Positions 11,185-20,769 of a stretch of DNA of 64,000 nt are shown one piece after another; the stretch's first letter is position 1; each line of letters starts with the position of its first letter. The notes beneath the pieces are model-generated. The model did no database searches. It was given only the letters and a program-made list of their open reading frames with translations, and was not told the origin of the DNA. The translations under genes and the position numbers were made by a program. Source of the DNA: Lelliottia sp. JS-SCA-14 (lineage in GTDB: Bacteria; Pseudomonadota; Gammaproteobacteria; Enterobacterales; Enterobacteriaceae); the NCBI RefSeq assembly GCF_035593345.1, contig NZ_CP141606.1:4092001-4156000 (forward strand). Direction: 5' to 3'.

Positions 11185-12669
11185 ATGAAGAAATTGCTCC
11201 CCATCCTTATCGGCCTGAGCCTGACGGGCTTCAGCGCGATGAGCCAGGCAGAAAACCTGTTACAGGTTTATCAGCAAGCACGTCTGGGCAACCCTGAGCT
11301 GCGTAAGTCAGCCGCCGACCGTGATGCTGCGTTCGAAAAGATTAATGAAGCACGTAGCCCGCTGCTGCCGCAATTGGGTTTAGGCGCAGATTATACCTAC
11401 AACAATGGCTTCCGCGATGCGAACGGCGTGAACTCCAACGTCACCAGCGCGTCCCTGCAATTAACGCAGACCTTGTTTGATATGTCCAAATGGCGCGCGC
11501 TCTCCCTGCAGGAAAAAAGCGCCGGTATCCAGGACGTGACCTATCAGACCGATCAGCAAACGCTGATCCTGAACACCGCCACCGCGTATTTCAATGTGTT
11601 GAGCGCGATCGATTCGCTCTCCTATACCGAAGCGCAGAAACAGGCGATTTACCGTCAGTTAGATCAAACCACCCAGCGCTTCAACGTGGGTCTGGTGGCG
11701 ATCACTGACGTGCAGAACGCCCGTTCACAGTACGACAGCGTGCTGGCGAACGAAGTGACTGCCCGTAACAACCTGGACAACGCACTCGAATCTCTGCGTC
11801 AGGTGACCGGCAATTACTACCCTGAGCTGGCGTCCCTGAACGTCGACAATTTCAAGACGGACAAGCCGCAGGCCGTTAACGCCCTGTTGAAAGAAGCTGA
11901 AAACCGTAACCTGGCACTGCTGCAGGCTCGTCTGAGCCAGGATCTGGCGCGCGAGCAAATCCGCCAGGCGCAGGATGGCCATCTGCCTACCGTGGGCCTG
12001 ACCGCATCGACGGGCGTTTCTGACACCAGCTACAGCGGTTCAAAAACCAATAATTCGACCCAGTACGATGACAGCAACATGGGGCAGAATAAGATCGGCC
12101 TGAACTTCTCTCTGCCTCTGTACCAGGGCGGCATGGTGAACTCTCAGGTCAAACAGGCTCAGTACAACTTTGTTGGCGCGAGCGAGCAGCTTGAAAGCGC
12201 GCACCGCAACGTCGTGCAGACTGTACGTTCTTCCTTTAACAACGTGAACGCCTCCATCAGCAGCATCAACGCGTACAAACAGGCCGTTGTGTCTGCGCAA
12301 AGCTCCCTCGATGCGATGGAAGCGGGTTACTCCGTCGGTACTCGTACCATCGTTGACGTGTTAGACGCGACCACCACGCTGTATAACGCGAAGCAACAGC
12401 TCTCCAGCGCACGTTACAACTACCTGATCAACCAGCTGAATATCAAATCAGCGCTGGGTACGTTGAACGAGCAGGACCTGCAGATGCTGAACAGCACGCT
12501 GGGCAAACCGGTTTCCACCACGCCTGAAAGCGTGGCACCAGAAAACCCACAGCAGGACGCTAATGCTGATGGCTACAACGCCAATAGCACCGCCCCTGCT
12601 GCACAGCCAGCCGCCGCTCGCACCACCACGACCGGTAGCAACAGCAACAACCCGTTCCGTAGCCATTAA
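11185..12669 (+). CDS. tolC: outer-membrane efflux channel TolC
   Basis: A 494-aa trimeric outer-membrane/periplasmic tunnel shared by AcrAB and other RND, MFS and ABC efflux pumps and type I secretion systems. The signal peptide ends MSQAE. Two OEP repeats cover the mature protein, with ADYTYNNG and [11 protein letters not shown] in the barrel strands and long coiled helices between. An ATG at 11179 abuts the AAGGA ribosome site with no spacing; the ATG at 11185 ([10 protein letters not shown]) has proper spacing and is chosen. The C-terminal tail is rich in N, A, T and S. ygiB and ygiC follow, as in E. coli. Confidence 0.98.
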   Translation: MKKLLPILIGLSLTGFSAMSQAENLLQVYQQARLGNPELRKSAADRDAAFEKINEARSPLLPQLGLGADYTYNNGFRDANGVNSNVTSASLQLTQTLFDMSKWRALSLQEKSAGIQDVTYQTDQQTLILNTATAYFNVLSAIDSLSYTEAQKQAIYRQLDQTTQRFNVGLVAITDVQNARSQYDSVLANEVTARNNLDNALESLRQVTGNYYPELASLNVDNFKTDKPQAVNALLKEAENRNLALLQARLSQDLAREQIRQAQDGHLPTVGLTASTGVSDTSYSGSKTNNSTQYDDSNMGQNKIGLNFSLPLYQGGMVNSQVKQAQYNFVGASEQLESAHRNVVQTVRSSFNNVNASISSINAYKQAVVSAQSSLDAMEAGYSVGTRTIVDVLDATTTLYNAKQQLSSARYNYLINQLNIKSALGTLNEQDLQMLNSTLGKPVSTTPESVAPENPQQDANADGYNANSTAPAAQPAAARTTTTGSNSNNPFRSH

Positions 12670-12671
12670 GT

Positions 12672-12735
12672 TTTGCCCGATGGCGCTTCGCTTATCGGGC
12701 CTACCGTCGTGTAGGCCGGTTAAGCAGAGCGCCAG
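12672..12735. repeat. REP/BIME after tolC
   Basis: Two facing REP units: GCCCGATGGCGCTTCGCTTA then TCGGGC, followed by GTAGGCCGGTTAAGCAGAGC. They separate tolC from ygiB. Confidence 0.85.
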
Positions 12736-12872
12736 CTGGGGCGAAATCACATCCAAACGTAAGCCAACGTAAAGATCCCCCCGAATCCCCCTCTGCGCTT
12801 CATTTTCGACCACTCATCCTCTATCCTGAGCCTTATTTACTGTGTGTTCACCTCTGGGTCCTGGAAGACAAA

Positions 12873-13535
12873 ATGAAACGGACAAAAACGATTAATCACG
12901 CTTCGTTCCGCAAAAACTGGAACGCGCGCCACCTCACCCCTGTCGCCCTGGCGTTCACCGCCGTCTTTATGCTGGCAGGCTGTGAGCAATCCGATGAAAC
13001 GGTATCGATGTATCAGAATGCCGATGACTGCTCGTCAGCCACCGGTAAAAGCGCAGAATGTACCACTGCCTATAACAACGCCCTGAAAGAAGCGGAACGT
13101 ACCGCGCCGAAATATGCCACCCGTGAAGACTGTATCGCCGAGTTCGGTGAAGGTCAGTGCCAGCAGGCACCGGCTCAGGCCGGTATGGCGCCAGAAAACC
13201 AGGCGCAGGCTCAGTCCAGCGGCAGCTTCTGGATGCCGCTGATGGCGGGTTACATGATGGGTCGTATGATGGGCGGCGGTATGGGCCAGCAGCAGCCGCT
13301 GTTCAGCTCCAAAAATCCGTCCAGCCCGGCGTACGGTAAGTACACCGATGCGAGCGGCAAAAACTACGGTGCGGCAACGCCTGGCCGTACCGCGACCGTT
13401 CCGAAATCCGCTATGGCACCTAAACCTGCGACCACCAGCACCGTAACGCGCGGTGGCTTTGGCGAATCCGTGGCGAAACAGTCCACTATGCAGCGTAGCG
13501 CGACAGGCTCCACTTCTCGCTCAATGGGCGGCTGA
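12873..13535 (+). CDS. ygiB: DUF1190 lipoprotein YgiB
   Basis: A 220-aa predicted lipoprotein with a long basic N-terminus, a hydrophobic stretch and the lipobox LAGC near residue 35. The mature part has paired cysteines ([15 protein letters not shown] and [12 protein letters not shown]) and a Met/Gly-rich segment ([12 protein letters not shown]). The C-terminus is rich in S, T and A and looks disordered. Function is unknown. Two bases separate it from ygiC, so the pair is co-transcribed and probably translationally coupled; in E. coli both belong to the tolC transcription unit. Confidence 0.9.
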   Translation: MKRTKTINHASFRKNWNARHLTPVALAFTAVFMLAGCEQSDETVSMYQNADDCSSATGKSAECTTAYNNALKEAERTAPKYATREDCIAEFGEGQCQQAPAQAGMAPENQAQAQSSGSFWMPLMAGYMMGRMMGGGMGQQQPLFSSKNPSSPAYGKYTDASGKNYGAATPGRTATVPKSAMAPKPATTSTVTRGGFGESVAKQSTMQRSATGSTSRSMGG

Positions 13536-13537
13536 CC

Positions 13538-14698
13538 ATGGAACGAGTCAGTATTGTCGAGCGCCCGGACTGGCGCGAAAAAGCGACTGAATACGGTTTT
13601 AACTTCCACACCATGTACGGCGAACCCTACTGGTGTGAAGATGCCTACTACAAGCTCACCCTCGCCCAGGTCGAAAAACTGGAAGAGGTGACCGCCGAGC
13701 TGCACCAGATGTGCCTGAAGGTGGTGGAAAAGGTGGTTGCCAGCGATGAGCTGATGACCAAATTCCGCATCCCTAAACACACCTGGGGTTTTGTGCGTCA
13801 CGCCTGGCAGACTAACCAGCCTTCCCTCTACTCGCGCCTCGATCTGGCGTGGGACGGCGTGGGCGATCCTAAGATGCTGGAAAACAACGCTGATACGCCG
13901 ACCTCGCTGTACGAAGCGGCGTTCTTCCAGTGGATTTGGCTTGAAGATCAGATTGCTGCGGGCAACCTGCCGGAAGGCAGCGACCAGTTCAACTCCCTGC
14001 AGGAGAAGCTGATCGAGCGCTTCGCAGAGCTGCGCGAGCAGCACGGGTTTAATTACCTGCATCTGGCCTGCTGCCGCGATACCGTGGAAGATCGCGGTAC
14101 CGTGCAATATCTGCAAGATTGCGCCGCCGAAGCGGAAGTGGCGACGGAATTCCTGTACATCGAAGACATCGGTTTAGGCGAGCGCGGCCAGTTTACGGAT
14201 ACCCAGGACCAGGTGATCAGCAACCTGTTCAAACTCTATCCGTGGGAATACATGCTGCGCGAAGTGTTCTCCACCAAGCTTGAAGACGCGGGCGTGCGCT
14301 GGCTGGAACCGGCCTGGAAGAGCATTATCTCCAACAAAGCGCTGCTGCCGATGCTGTGGGAGATGTTCCCGAACCATCCGAACCTGCTGCCCGCGTATTT
14401 CGCCGAAGACGACTATCCGCCGATGGATAAGTACGTCATCAAGCCGATCTTCTCCCGCGAAGGGGCCAACGTTTCGATTATTGAAAACGGCAAAACCCTG
14501 GAAGCGGCCGAAGGGCCGTACGGCGAAGAAGGGATGATCGTGCAGGAGTTCTATCCCCTGCCGAAATTTGGCGACAGCTATGTGCTGATTGGCAGTTGGC
14601 TCATCAACGATCAGCCAGCCGGGATTGGCATTCGCGAAGATCGCGCGCTGATCACTCAGGATCTGTCACGCTTCTATCCGCATATTTTTGTGGAGTGA
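13538..14698 (+). CDS. ygiC: glutathionylspermidine-synthase-like ATP-grasp protein YgiC
   Basis: A 386-aa protein of the GSP-synthase family (the ATP-grasp half only, without the amidase domain of Gss). It starts [19 protein letters not shown]-grasp features include [20 protein letters not shown], the lysine segment [18 protein letters not shown] near residue 300, and [19 protein letters not shown] near the end. E. coli YgiC has peptide-ligase-like architecture, but glutathionylspermidine synthesis has not been shown. The link to TolC export is contextual only. Confidence 0.92.
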   Translation: MERVSIVERPDWREKATEYGFNFHTMYGEPYWCEDAYYKLTLAQVEKLEEVTAELHQMCLKVVEKVVASDELMTKFRIPKHTWGFVRHAWQTNQPSLYSRLDLAWDGVGDPKMLENNADTPTSLYEAAFFQWIWLEDQIAAGNLPEGSDQFNSLQEKLIERFAELREQHGFNYLHLACCRDTVEDRGTVQYLQDCAAEAEVATEFLYIEDIGLGERGQFTDTQDQVISNLFKLYPWEYMLREVFSTKLEDAGVRWLEPAWKSIISNKALLPMLWEMFPNHPNLLPAYFAEDDYPPMDKYVIKPIFSREGANVSIIENGKTLEAAEGPYGEEGMIVQEFYPLPKFGDSYVLIGSWLINDQPAGIGIREDRALITQDLSRFYPHIFVE

Positions 14699-14700
14699 GT

Positions 14701-14783
14701 GTTTGTGCCGGGTGGCGGCTTCGCCTTACCCGGCCTACGATCTGCCTTTGTAGGTCCGGTAAGCGCAGCGCCACCGGGCTTTC
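14701..14783. repeat. BIME between ygiC and ygiD
   Basis: A pair of facing REP units (GCCGGGTGGCGGCTTCGCC and GTAGGTCCGGTAAGCGCAGC) in the 87-bp gap between convergent genes. The second unit ends CCGGGCTTTCTTTT and may act as the terminator for ygiC. Confidence 0.85.
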
Positions 14784-14785
14784 TT

Positions 14786-15574
14786 TTAGCCCACCTGCAC
14801 GGAAAGCATACTCAGACTTCCCATCTCAATGCCGTCCACCGGTACGGTAACGGGTTCACTGCCGTCCCACGCACCGAGGACGTACAGCAGCGGCAGGAAG
14901 TGCTCCTCCGTTGGGTTCGAGAGCGAACCGCCCTCATGATCCAGATAGTTCACCAGCGGATGGTCTTCCGCCGGGCCCTGCCAGGTCAGATTCGCTTTGA
15001 CAAAATCATTGAACGACGTCGCCCACGGATACGGCGTGTTTTCACCGTGCCAGCGCGCCGTGCGCAGGTTGTGGACCACGTTGCCGCTCGCCACCAGCAT
15101 GATGCCTTCGTCGCGCAGTTTCGCTAGCTTGCGGCCCATCTCCAGGTGCCACGCCGCCGGTTTGTTGCTGTCGATACTCAGCTGCACCATCGGGATGTCA
15201 GCATCCGGGTACATTTTGATCAGCACGCCCCAGGAGCCGTGGTCGAAGCCCCAGGCCTCTTTATCCAGCGTCACAGGAACCGGGGCCAGCAGATCGACCA
15301 ACTGCTGTGCCAGCGCTGGCGAGCCCGGTGCCGGGTAGTGCGTGTCGTACAGCGCCTGCGGGAAGCCGCCAAAATCATGAATGGTTTTCGGTGCTTCCAT
15401 GGCCGTGACGCCGGTGCCGCGGGTAAACCAGTGCGCAGAGACCACCACGATCGCCTTCGGACGAGGCAACGTCTCGCCGAGATGACGCCAGGCGCGGGTA
15501 TAGACGTTATCTTCCAGGACGTTCATCGGGCTACCGTGGCCCAAAAACAGTGCTGGCATACGAGAAGAAGTCAT
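14786..15574 (-). CDS. ygiD: 4,5-DOPA extradiol dioxygenase YgiD
   Basis: A 262-aa non-heme Fe/Zn dioxygenase of the LigB family. The E. coli enzyme opens the DOPA ring at the 4,5 position. It begins MTSSRMPALFLGHGSPMN, and the metal histidines are in FLGHGSP, SAHWFTRG, GFDHGSWG and GNVVHNLR. The product seems intact and collinear with the E. coli protein. It is convergent with ygiC and divergent from zupT over 196 bp. Confidence 0.95.
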   Translation of the reverse strand: MTSSRMPALFLGHGSPMNVLEDNVYTRAWRHLGETLPRPKAIVVVSAHWFTRGTGVTAMEAPKTIHDFGGFPQALYDTHYPAPGSPALAQQLVDLLAPVPVTLDKEAWGFDHGSWGVLIKMYPDADIPMVQLSIDSNKPAAWHLEMGRKLAKLRDEGIMLVASGNVVHNLRTARWHGENTPYPWATSFNDFVKANLTWQGPAEDHPLVNYLDHEGGSLSNPTEEHFLPLLYVLGAWDGSEPVTVPVDGIEMGSLSMLSVQVG

Positions 15575-15737
15575 GGTGATATCCTTACATAGGGTGTCTG
15601 TTTAATGTCACTACATTACCCGCTATCTGCACAACATGAACTCAGATAAGCATGATGGAGATCTTCAGTAAATTTGAATGTAAGGAAACTGTAAAGCCGG
15701 GAGTCCCCTCTCGCTTTGCAGCAGATTAATCATTAGC

Positions 15738-15756
15738 ATTAATGAGAATCATTATC
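15738..15756 (+). promoter_or_regulatory. strong Fur-like box upstream of zupT
   Basis: The 19 bp ATTAATGAGAATCATTATC match the Fur consensus GATAATGATAATCATTATC at 16 of 19 positions. The site ends 14 bp before the zupT ATG and directly abuts its ribosome site (AAGGAG), so a bound repressor would block initiation. Confidence 0.75.
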
Positions 15757-15770
15757 ATAAGGAGCGATTC

Positions 15771-16544
15771 ATGTCAGTACCCTTGATTCTGACGATACTT
15801 GCGGGTGCCGCCACCTTCATTGGTGCGATTCTTGGCGTGCTCGGGCAAAAGCCTTCGAACCGCGTACTGGCATTTTCTCTCGGCTTTGCCGCCGGGATCA
15901 TGCTGCTGATCTCCCTGATGGAGATGCTGCCCGCGGCGCTCGGCACCGAGGGAATGTCGCCGGTGCTCGGCTACGGCATGTTCGTCGTGGGTCTGCTGGG
16001 CTATTTCGGTCTCGACCGCATGCTGCCCCACGCGCATCCGCAGGATTTGATGCAAAAAAGCGTCAAACCGTCGCACGGAAATATCAAACGCACGGCCATT
16101 TTGCTCACCCTCGGCATCAGCCTGCACAACTTCCCCGAGGGCGTCGCCACCTACGTGACGGCGAGCAATAACCTCGAGCTGGGCTTTGGCATTGCGCTGG
16201 CCGTAGCGTTGCACAATATTCCTGAAGGACTGGCGGTGGCTGGACCGGTTTATGCAGCAACGGGCTCAAAACGCACGGCGGTGTTCTGGGCCGGGATTTC
16301 GGGTCTGGCGGAAATTTTAGGCGGCGTGCTGGCGTGGCTGATTCTCGGCAGCATGATCTCCCCGGTAGTGATGGCGGCGATTATGGCGGCGGTAGCGGGG
16401 ATCATGGTCGCGCTGTCGGTTGACGAGCTGATGCCGCTGGCGAAGGAGATCGATCCTAACAACAACCCCAGTTACGGCGTGCTGTGCGGAATGTCAGTGA
16501 TGGGATTGAGTCTGGTGCTGCTACAAACTGCGGGCATTGGATAA
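15771..16544 (+). CDS. zupT: ZIP-family divalent metal importer ZupT
   Basis: A 257-aa inner-membrane importer for Zn, also Fe, Mn and Co in E. coli. Eight hydrophobic helices are apparent. The metal-binding signatures are [10 protein letters not shown] (helix 4) and [11 protein letters not shown] (helix 5). The ribosome site AAGGAG sits 7 bp before the ATG. A terminator shared with convergent ribB follows the stop immediately. The Fur-like box upstream suggests iron-controlled expression. Confidence 0.96.
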   Translation: MSVPLILTILAGAATFIGAILGVLGQKPSNRVLAFSLGFAAGIMLLISLMEMLPAALGTEGMSPVLGYGMFVVGLLGYFGLDRMLPHAHPQDLMQKSVKPSHGNIKRTAILLTLGISLHNFPEGVATYVTASNNLELGFGIALAVALHNIPEGLAVAGPVYAATGSKRTAVFWAGISGLAEILGGVLAWLILGSMISPVVMAAIMAAVAGIMVALSVDELMPLAKEIDPNNNPSYGVLCGMSVMGLSLVLLQTAGIG

Positions 16545-16575
16545 AAAAACGCCGGGATAACCCGGCGTTTTTTAT
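16545..16575. terminator. bidirectional terminator between zupT and ribB
   Basis: The perfect GC-rich stem CGCCGGG-ATAA-CCCGGCG is flanked by an A-run on the left and a T-run on the right. It can serve both convergent genes. Confidence 0.93.
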
Positions 16576-17229
16576 TTAGCTGGCTTTGCGTTCGTGCGCC
16601 TGGCGGTAGGCCACCAGGTCTTCGATCGTCACCACAGCCATATTGTGTTTCTTCGCAAACTCGATGCACTCCGGCGCGCGTGCCATGGTGCCATCGTCGT
16701 TGGTCAGTTCACAGAGTACACCCGCAGATTTAAAGCCTGCCAGCGTCACCAGATCGATGGTCGCTTCAGTGTGGCCGCCGCGAGTCAACACGCCGCCCGG
16801 CTGCGCGCGCAGCGGGAAGACGTGGCCAGGACGGTTCAGGTCTGAAGGTTTTGCGTTGTCAGCGGTAGCGGCACGAACGGTCGTCAGACGGTCAGCGGCA
16901 GAAACGCCGGTGGTCACACCGTGCGCGGCTTCGATGGTCACGGTAAAACCGGTGCCGAATGCGCTGGTGTTGTTTTCGACCATCATCGGCAGATCGAGCT
17001 GTTTACGACGTTCGTCGGTCAGACAAAGACACACGATGCCACTGCCGTGACGGATGGTCAGCGCCATCTGCTCAACGGTCATGGTTTCTGCGGCGAAAAT
17101 CATATCGCCTTCGTTTTCACGGTCTTCGTCATCGAGAACCATCACACCGCGATGTTCACGGAGTGCGGTCAGTGCAAGCTCTACACGATCGGTAGAGGTG
17201 CCAAAAGCGGAAAGTAGCGTCTGATTCAT
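16576..17229 (-). CDS. ribB: 3,4-dihydroxy-2-butanone-4-phosphate synthase
   Basis: A 217-aa enzyme that converts ribulose 5-phosphate to 3,4-dihydroxy-2-butanone 4-phosphate plus formate, feeding the xylene ring of riboflavin. The metal/active-site loop [18 protein letters not shown] sits near residues 31-50, with [14 protein letters not shown] later. There is no fused GTP cyclohydrolase II domain. Controlled by an FMN riboswitch in its 5' leader. Confidence 0.97.
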   Translation of the reverse strand: MNQTLLSAFGTSTDRVELALTALREHRGVMVLDDEDRENEGDMIFAAETMTVEQMALTIRHGSGIVCLCLTDERRKQLDLPMMVENNTSAFGTGFTVTIEAAHGVTTGVSAADRLTTVRAATADNAKPSDLNRPGHVFPLRAQPGGVLTRGGHTEATIDLVTLAGFKSAGVLCELTNDDGTMARAPECIEFAKKHNMAVVTIEDLVAYRQAHERKAS

Positions 17230-17340
17230 GGTAAAAAAACCTCATTAAAATTATGGTTACCAGAATCAGGGCAGTCTTAGGAGCACCGCGTAAGCGGCAA
17301 AAAAATAACGTGAGCGGGCCTCGCCCGGCTGGATCGTTAC

Positions 17341-17483
17341 TCTCTCCCATCCGGACTCTAACCGTCGGCTCTGGAATTACACCAGATCTGCTGACCTTTG
17401 AGTTTTCACCCAAAGCGCTCGCGGGCTTTCAGCGCAAGGCTGATTTACCGCCGGTGGGGAATTTCGCCCCGCCCTGAGAATAA
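17341..17483 (-). promoter_or_regulatory. FMN riboswitch (RFN element) of ribB
   Basis: On the minus strand the leader reads from CTCAGGGCGGGGCGAAATTC, through CCCCACCGGCGGTAAA, to GTCCGGATGGGAGAGAG: the conserved RFN segments in the right order. It ends about 110 nt before the ribB ATG. In E. coli this leader also yields the sRNA SroG. FMN binding should lower ribB expression. Confidence 0.95.
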
Positions 17484-17606
17484 GCGAGATAACTATAACG
17501 CTATTGATTATGCTGGGCAATGCATAAGCATCAAACAATTCTGGTTTATGTCTATGGGTTACGCGCTACAATGTTCGCTAACACCTTCCGATCAAGGGAA
17601 ACGACC

Positions 17607-17900
17607 ATGATTGACCCGAAAAAAATTGAACAAATTGCCCGTCAGGTTCATGAATCCATGCCGAAAGGCATTCGTGAGTTTGGCGATGACGTCGAGAAGA
17701 AAATCCGCCAGGTACTGCAGTCGCAGCTGACGCGTCTTGATCTGGTGAGCCGTGAAGAGTTTGACGTGCAGACGCAGGTTCTGCTGCGTACCCGCGAAAA
17801 GCTGGCGCTGCTTGAACAGCGTCTGACCGAGCTGGAAAACCGCAGTCAGCCAGCGGAAGTGAAACCGGCGCCGGCGATCCCGCCCGTCGAAGAAGCATAA
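17607..17900 (+). CDS. ubiK: ubiquinone biosynthesis accessory factor UbiK
   Basis: A 97-aa protein of the BMFP/YqiC family, needed for efficient aerobic ubiquinone synthesis and a membrane-fusogenic partner of UbiJ. It begins [17 protein letters not shown]. The C-terminal half is a coiled coil ([14 protein letters not shown]), followed by an A/P-rich tail. The ATG at 17607 with AAGGGAAACGACC upstream is used; in-frame sequence further upstream is leader. Formerly yqiC. The insertion sequence begins 24 bp after its stop. Confidence 0.93.
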   Translation: MIDPKKIEQIARQVHESMPKGIREFGDDVEKKIRQVLQSQLTRLDLVSREEFDVQTQVLLRTREKLALLEQRLTELENRSQPAEVKPAPAIPPVEEA

Positions 17901-17924
17901 GCACTTATTGCCCGGTGGCGCTTC

Positions 17925-19218
17925 GGTATGAACCGGAAACATGGGTAACACTTTAGACCGGATACATGGGTAACAGTTATAACTGGCATAGAAGAGGAGA
18001 CTCACTATGCCCTGGACTGAGACCCGACCTATGCAACGCCTTGAATTTATCCGTGCCTGCCATGCAGGCGCGGACTCCTTTTCTGCCCTTTGCCGTCTCT
18101 TCGGCATCAGCCGCAAAACCGGCTACAAGTGGCTTCAGCGCTTCGAACCTTCTGACCCTTCCTCGCTCTTCGACCGCTCGCGGGCACCCCACTCCTCGTC
18201 CCGCTCTGTCCCGGATGACATCGCCGGTTATCTGACGGCATTACGGCAAAAACACCCGGACTGGGGGCCTAAAAAACTGCGGATGTGGTGTCTCAACCAC
18301 GCTGTCGATTTTACCGTGCCCGCGGCCAGCACCATCGGCGATATCCTCAAACGCGAAGGCCTCGTACCGGATAAAAAACGTAAGCGCAGGACACCGGGAA
18401 ATCGTCAGCCGCTGACCAGGGTCAGTGAAAACAATCAGGTCTGGAGCGCTGATTTTAAAGGCAAGTTCAGACTGCTGAGCAGGGAGTACTGCCATCCCTT
18501 CACCCTGACCGATAACCACAGCCGGTATCTCCTGAGCTGTCGCGGAACAGACCGGGAGAGCGAGCCGTTCGTCCGACAGTGCCTGACGGAGGCGTTCCTG
18601 GAATACGGGCTCCCGGATGTGCTCAGAACCGACAACGGCCAGCCGTTCGCCGGGACGGGTATCGCCGGATTAAGCCGTCTTGCGGTCTGGCTGATAAAGC
18701 TGGGTGTCAGGCCGGAGCGTATCCGGCTGGGACATCCGGAGGAGAACGGACGTCATGAACGCATGCACCGTTCGCTGAAGAGCGCCCTGCGGCATGGCAA
18801 TACCTTCATGACGATGGAAGAGCAGCAGCGCTGGTTCAGCCATTACCGGGAAGAGTTTAACTACGAAAGGCCGCATGAAGCCCTGGCGGGCGCAACGCCC
18901 GGAACGGTGTGGCAACCCTCAGGCCGGCAGTGGGATGGCAGGGTTCCTGAATACGCTTATCCGGCAGGGGGTATGGTGTACAGAGTCAAATCGAGGGGCA
19001 CGCTGTATATGGGTAAAAAGGGGACGGTGTTCCTGAGTGAAGCCCTGACTGGCGAATGCATTATGCTGGAAGAACAGGATGATGGCCTGGAGGCCATCAT
19101 CTTTAATGGAATAACGCTTGCGTACTACGACCGAAAAACCGAGAGTGTGGTCCGGATAGACTAGAAAGTGTTACCTATGTTCCCGGTCTGATCTGTCACC
19201 TATGTATCCGGTCATACA
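17925..19218 (+). mobile_element. IS481-family insertion sequence, intact
   Basis: A 1,294-bp element with one transposase gene. The right end, read inward, is TGTATGACCGGATACATAGG; the left end is GGTATGAACCGGAAACATGG, so the terminal inverted repeats are imperfect. CTTC (or CTTCG) flanks both sides as a 4-5 bp target duplication. Each end carries two copies of a 19-bp motif of type ACCGGATACATGGGTAACA, spaced 25 bp (17932, 17957 and inverted at 19169, 19194), probable transposase-binding sites. It sits inside a REP palindrome between ubiK and hldE and damages no gene. Confidence 0.9.
18007..19164 (+). CDS. IS481-family DDE transposase
   Basis: A 385-aa full-length transposase. An N-terminal helix-turn-helix (FCALCRLF-like segment FSALCRLFGISRKTGYKWL, residues 20-40) is followed by a second HTH around DWGPKKLRMW and an rve integrase core. 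The catalytic residues are in WSADFKG (D), LRTDNGQPF (D) and HPEENGRHERMH (E). The C-terminal domain ends VVRID. The start ATG has a GAGGAG ribosome site. No frameshift or stop is visible, so the element may be active. Confidence 0.93.
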   Translation: MPWTETRPMQRLEFIRACHAGADSFSALCRLFGISRKTGYKWLQRFEPSDPSSLFDRSRAPHSSSRSVPDDIAGYLTALRQKHPDWGPKKLRMWCLNHAVDFTVPAASTIGDILKREGLVPDKKRKRRTPGNRQPLTRVSENNQVWSADFKGKFRLLSREYCHPFTLTDNHSRYLLSCRGTDRESEPFVRQCLTEAFLEYGLPDVLRTDNGQPFAGTGIAGLSRLAVWLIKLGVRPERIRLGHPEENGRHERMHRSLKSALRHGNTFMTMEEQQRWFSHYREEFNYERPHEALAGATPGTVWQPSGRQWDGRVPEYAYPAGGMVYRVKSRGTLYMGKKGTVFLSEALTGECIMLEEQDDGLEAIIFNGITLAYYDRKTESVVRID

Positions 19219-19298
19219 CTTCGCTTACCGGGCCTACAAAACCGTAGGCCGGGTAAGGCGCAGCCGCCACCCGGCGAAAAAGCGCCACCGGGCTTTTG

Positions 19299-20729
19299 TT
19301 ACTGACTATCCTTCTGGATCTTCTTAATGATGTTGGTGGTTGAACACCCGTCCTCAAAGTTGAGCACCATCACTTCGCCGCCATTGGCCCAGACCTCTTC
19401 GCTACCCGCAATCTGCTCTGGCTTATAATCGCCGCCTTTCACCAGCAGATCCGGCAGGATGCCGGCAATCAGACGCTGCGGCGTGTCTTCTTCAAAGGAG
19501 ACAACCCAGTCGACGGCTTCCAGCGCGCCGAGCACAATCATGCGCTGCTCCAGCGGATTCACCGGACGCGTTTCGCCCTTCAGACGTTTGGTCGATGCAT
19601 CGCTGTTCACCGCGACAATCAGGCGATCGCCGAGCTTGCGCGCATTCGCCAGATACGAAACGTGGCCCGCGTGCAGAATGTCGAACACGCCGTTGGTCAT
19701 CACCACTTTCTCGCCGCGCTTACGCGCCGCCGCGACGGCGGTTTTCAGCTCGTCTTCACTCATCACGCCAAAACCGGTATCCGCACGACCGCGCACCGCG
19801 TTTTCCAGCTCGATCGGTGACACGGTAGACGTCCCGAGTTTACCGACAACCACGCCCGCCGCCGCGTTCGCGAAGTAGCAAGCTTCTTCGAGGGAATTGC
19901 CCGCCGCCAGCGTTGCCGCCAGCACGCCAATCACCGTATCGCCCGCACCGGTCACGTCGTAAACTTCCTGTGCCTGGGTCGGCATATGCAGCGGTGGCTT
20001 GCCCGGCTGCAGCAGCGTCATGCCCTGCTCAGAGCGCGTCACCAGCAGCGCGGAGAAGTCGAAATCGGCGATGATTTTCATCCCGCGTTCAACGATCTCT
20101 TCTTCGTTTTTGCACTTACCCGCCACCGCTTCAAACTCAGACAGGTTTGGCGTCAGCAGCGTCGCACCGCGATAGCGCTCGAAATCGGTCCCTTTCGGGT
20201 CGATCAGCACCGGAACGCCCGCTTTACGCGCCAGCTGGATCATCTGCTGTACGCTGGCGAGCGCGCCTTTGGCGTAGTCAGACAGCACCAGCGCGCCGAT
20301 ATTGCCCAGCGCCTGTGCGATACGCTCGTGCAGCGGCTCAGGATCGACGCCTTCAAAACCTTCTTCAAAGTCGAGGCGGATCAGCTGCTGGTTGCGGGAG
20401 AGCACGCGCAGTTTGGTGATGGTCGGATGCGTCGGCACGGAAACGAAGTCGCATTTCACGTTGACTTCGGTCAGCGTTTTGCTGAGCGCGCGCGCCGCAT
20501 CATCAATGCCGGTCAGCCCGACCAGACGGGAATGCGCGCCGAGAGAAGCAATGTTCATCGCCACGTTGGCCGCGCCGCCAGGACGCTCTTCAATGGTATC
20601 GACCTTAACGACCGGGACCGGGGCTTCCGGCGAGATGCGGCTGGTTGGCCCGTACCAGTAGCGGTCCAGCATCACATCACCGACAACCATAACCCCAGCA
20701 CGTTCAAACTCTGGCAGTGTTACTTTCAT
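19299..20729 (-). CDS. hldE: bifunctional heptose 7-phosphate kinase / heptose 1-phosphate adenylyltransferase
   Basis: A 476-aa two-domain enzyme making ADP-D-glycero-beta-D-manno-heptose for the LPS inner core. The N-terminal PfkB kinase (about 1-320) has [17 protein letters not shown] and the anion-hole [17 protein letters not shown]. The C-terminal nucleotidyltransferase (about 345-476) shows [14 protein letters not shown]. First gene of the minus-strand hldE-glnE-ygiF group as read on the map; since transcription runs ygiF to glnE to hldE, it is the last gene of that unit. 40 bp separate it from glnE. Confidence 0.97.
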   Translation of the reverse strand: MKVTLPEFERAGVMVVGDVMLDRYWYGPTSRISPEAPVPVVKVDTIEERPGGAANVAMNIASLGAHSRLVGLTGIDDAARALSKTLTEVNVKCDFVSVPTHPTITKLRVLSRNQQLIRLDFEEGFEGVDPEPLHERIAQALGNIGALVLSDYAKGALASVQQMIQLARKAGVPVLIDPKGTDFERYRGATLLTPNLSEFEAVAGKCKNEEEIVERGMKIIADFDFSALLVTRSEQGMTLLQPGKPPLHMPTQAQEVYDVTGAGDTVIGVLAATLAAGNSLEEACYFANAAAGVVVGKLGTSTVSPIELENAVRGRADTGFGVMSEDELKTAVAAARKRGEKVVMTNGVFDILHAGHVSYLANARKLGDRLIVAVNSDASTKRLKGETRPVNPLEQRMIVLGALEAVDWVVSFEEDTPQRLIAGILPDLLVKGGDYKPEQIAGSEEVWANGGEVMVLNFEDGCSTTNIIKKIQKDSQ

Positions 20730-20769
20730 TCCTGACTCCAGAAAGATTCACAATTTGCGCGCGATAATA

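Larger units (their letters stand above)
17908..19290. repeat. REP/BIME split by the insertion sequence
   Basis: The left half, GCCCGGTGGCG plus CTTCG, ends at 17925. The right half resumes at 19219 with CTTCGCTTACCGGGCCTAC and a second facing unit (GTAGGCCGGGTAAGGCGCAG) to about 19290. Joining the halves at the CTTC(G) duplication restores a standard REP unit. Confidence 0.85.

Noticed and set aside
12672..12735. Clustered palindromes considered as a CRISPR array
   Set aside because: REP units come in one or two facing copies with no regular spacers; no cas genes are present in the window.
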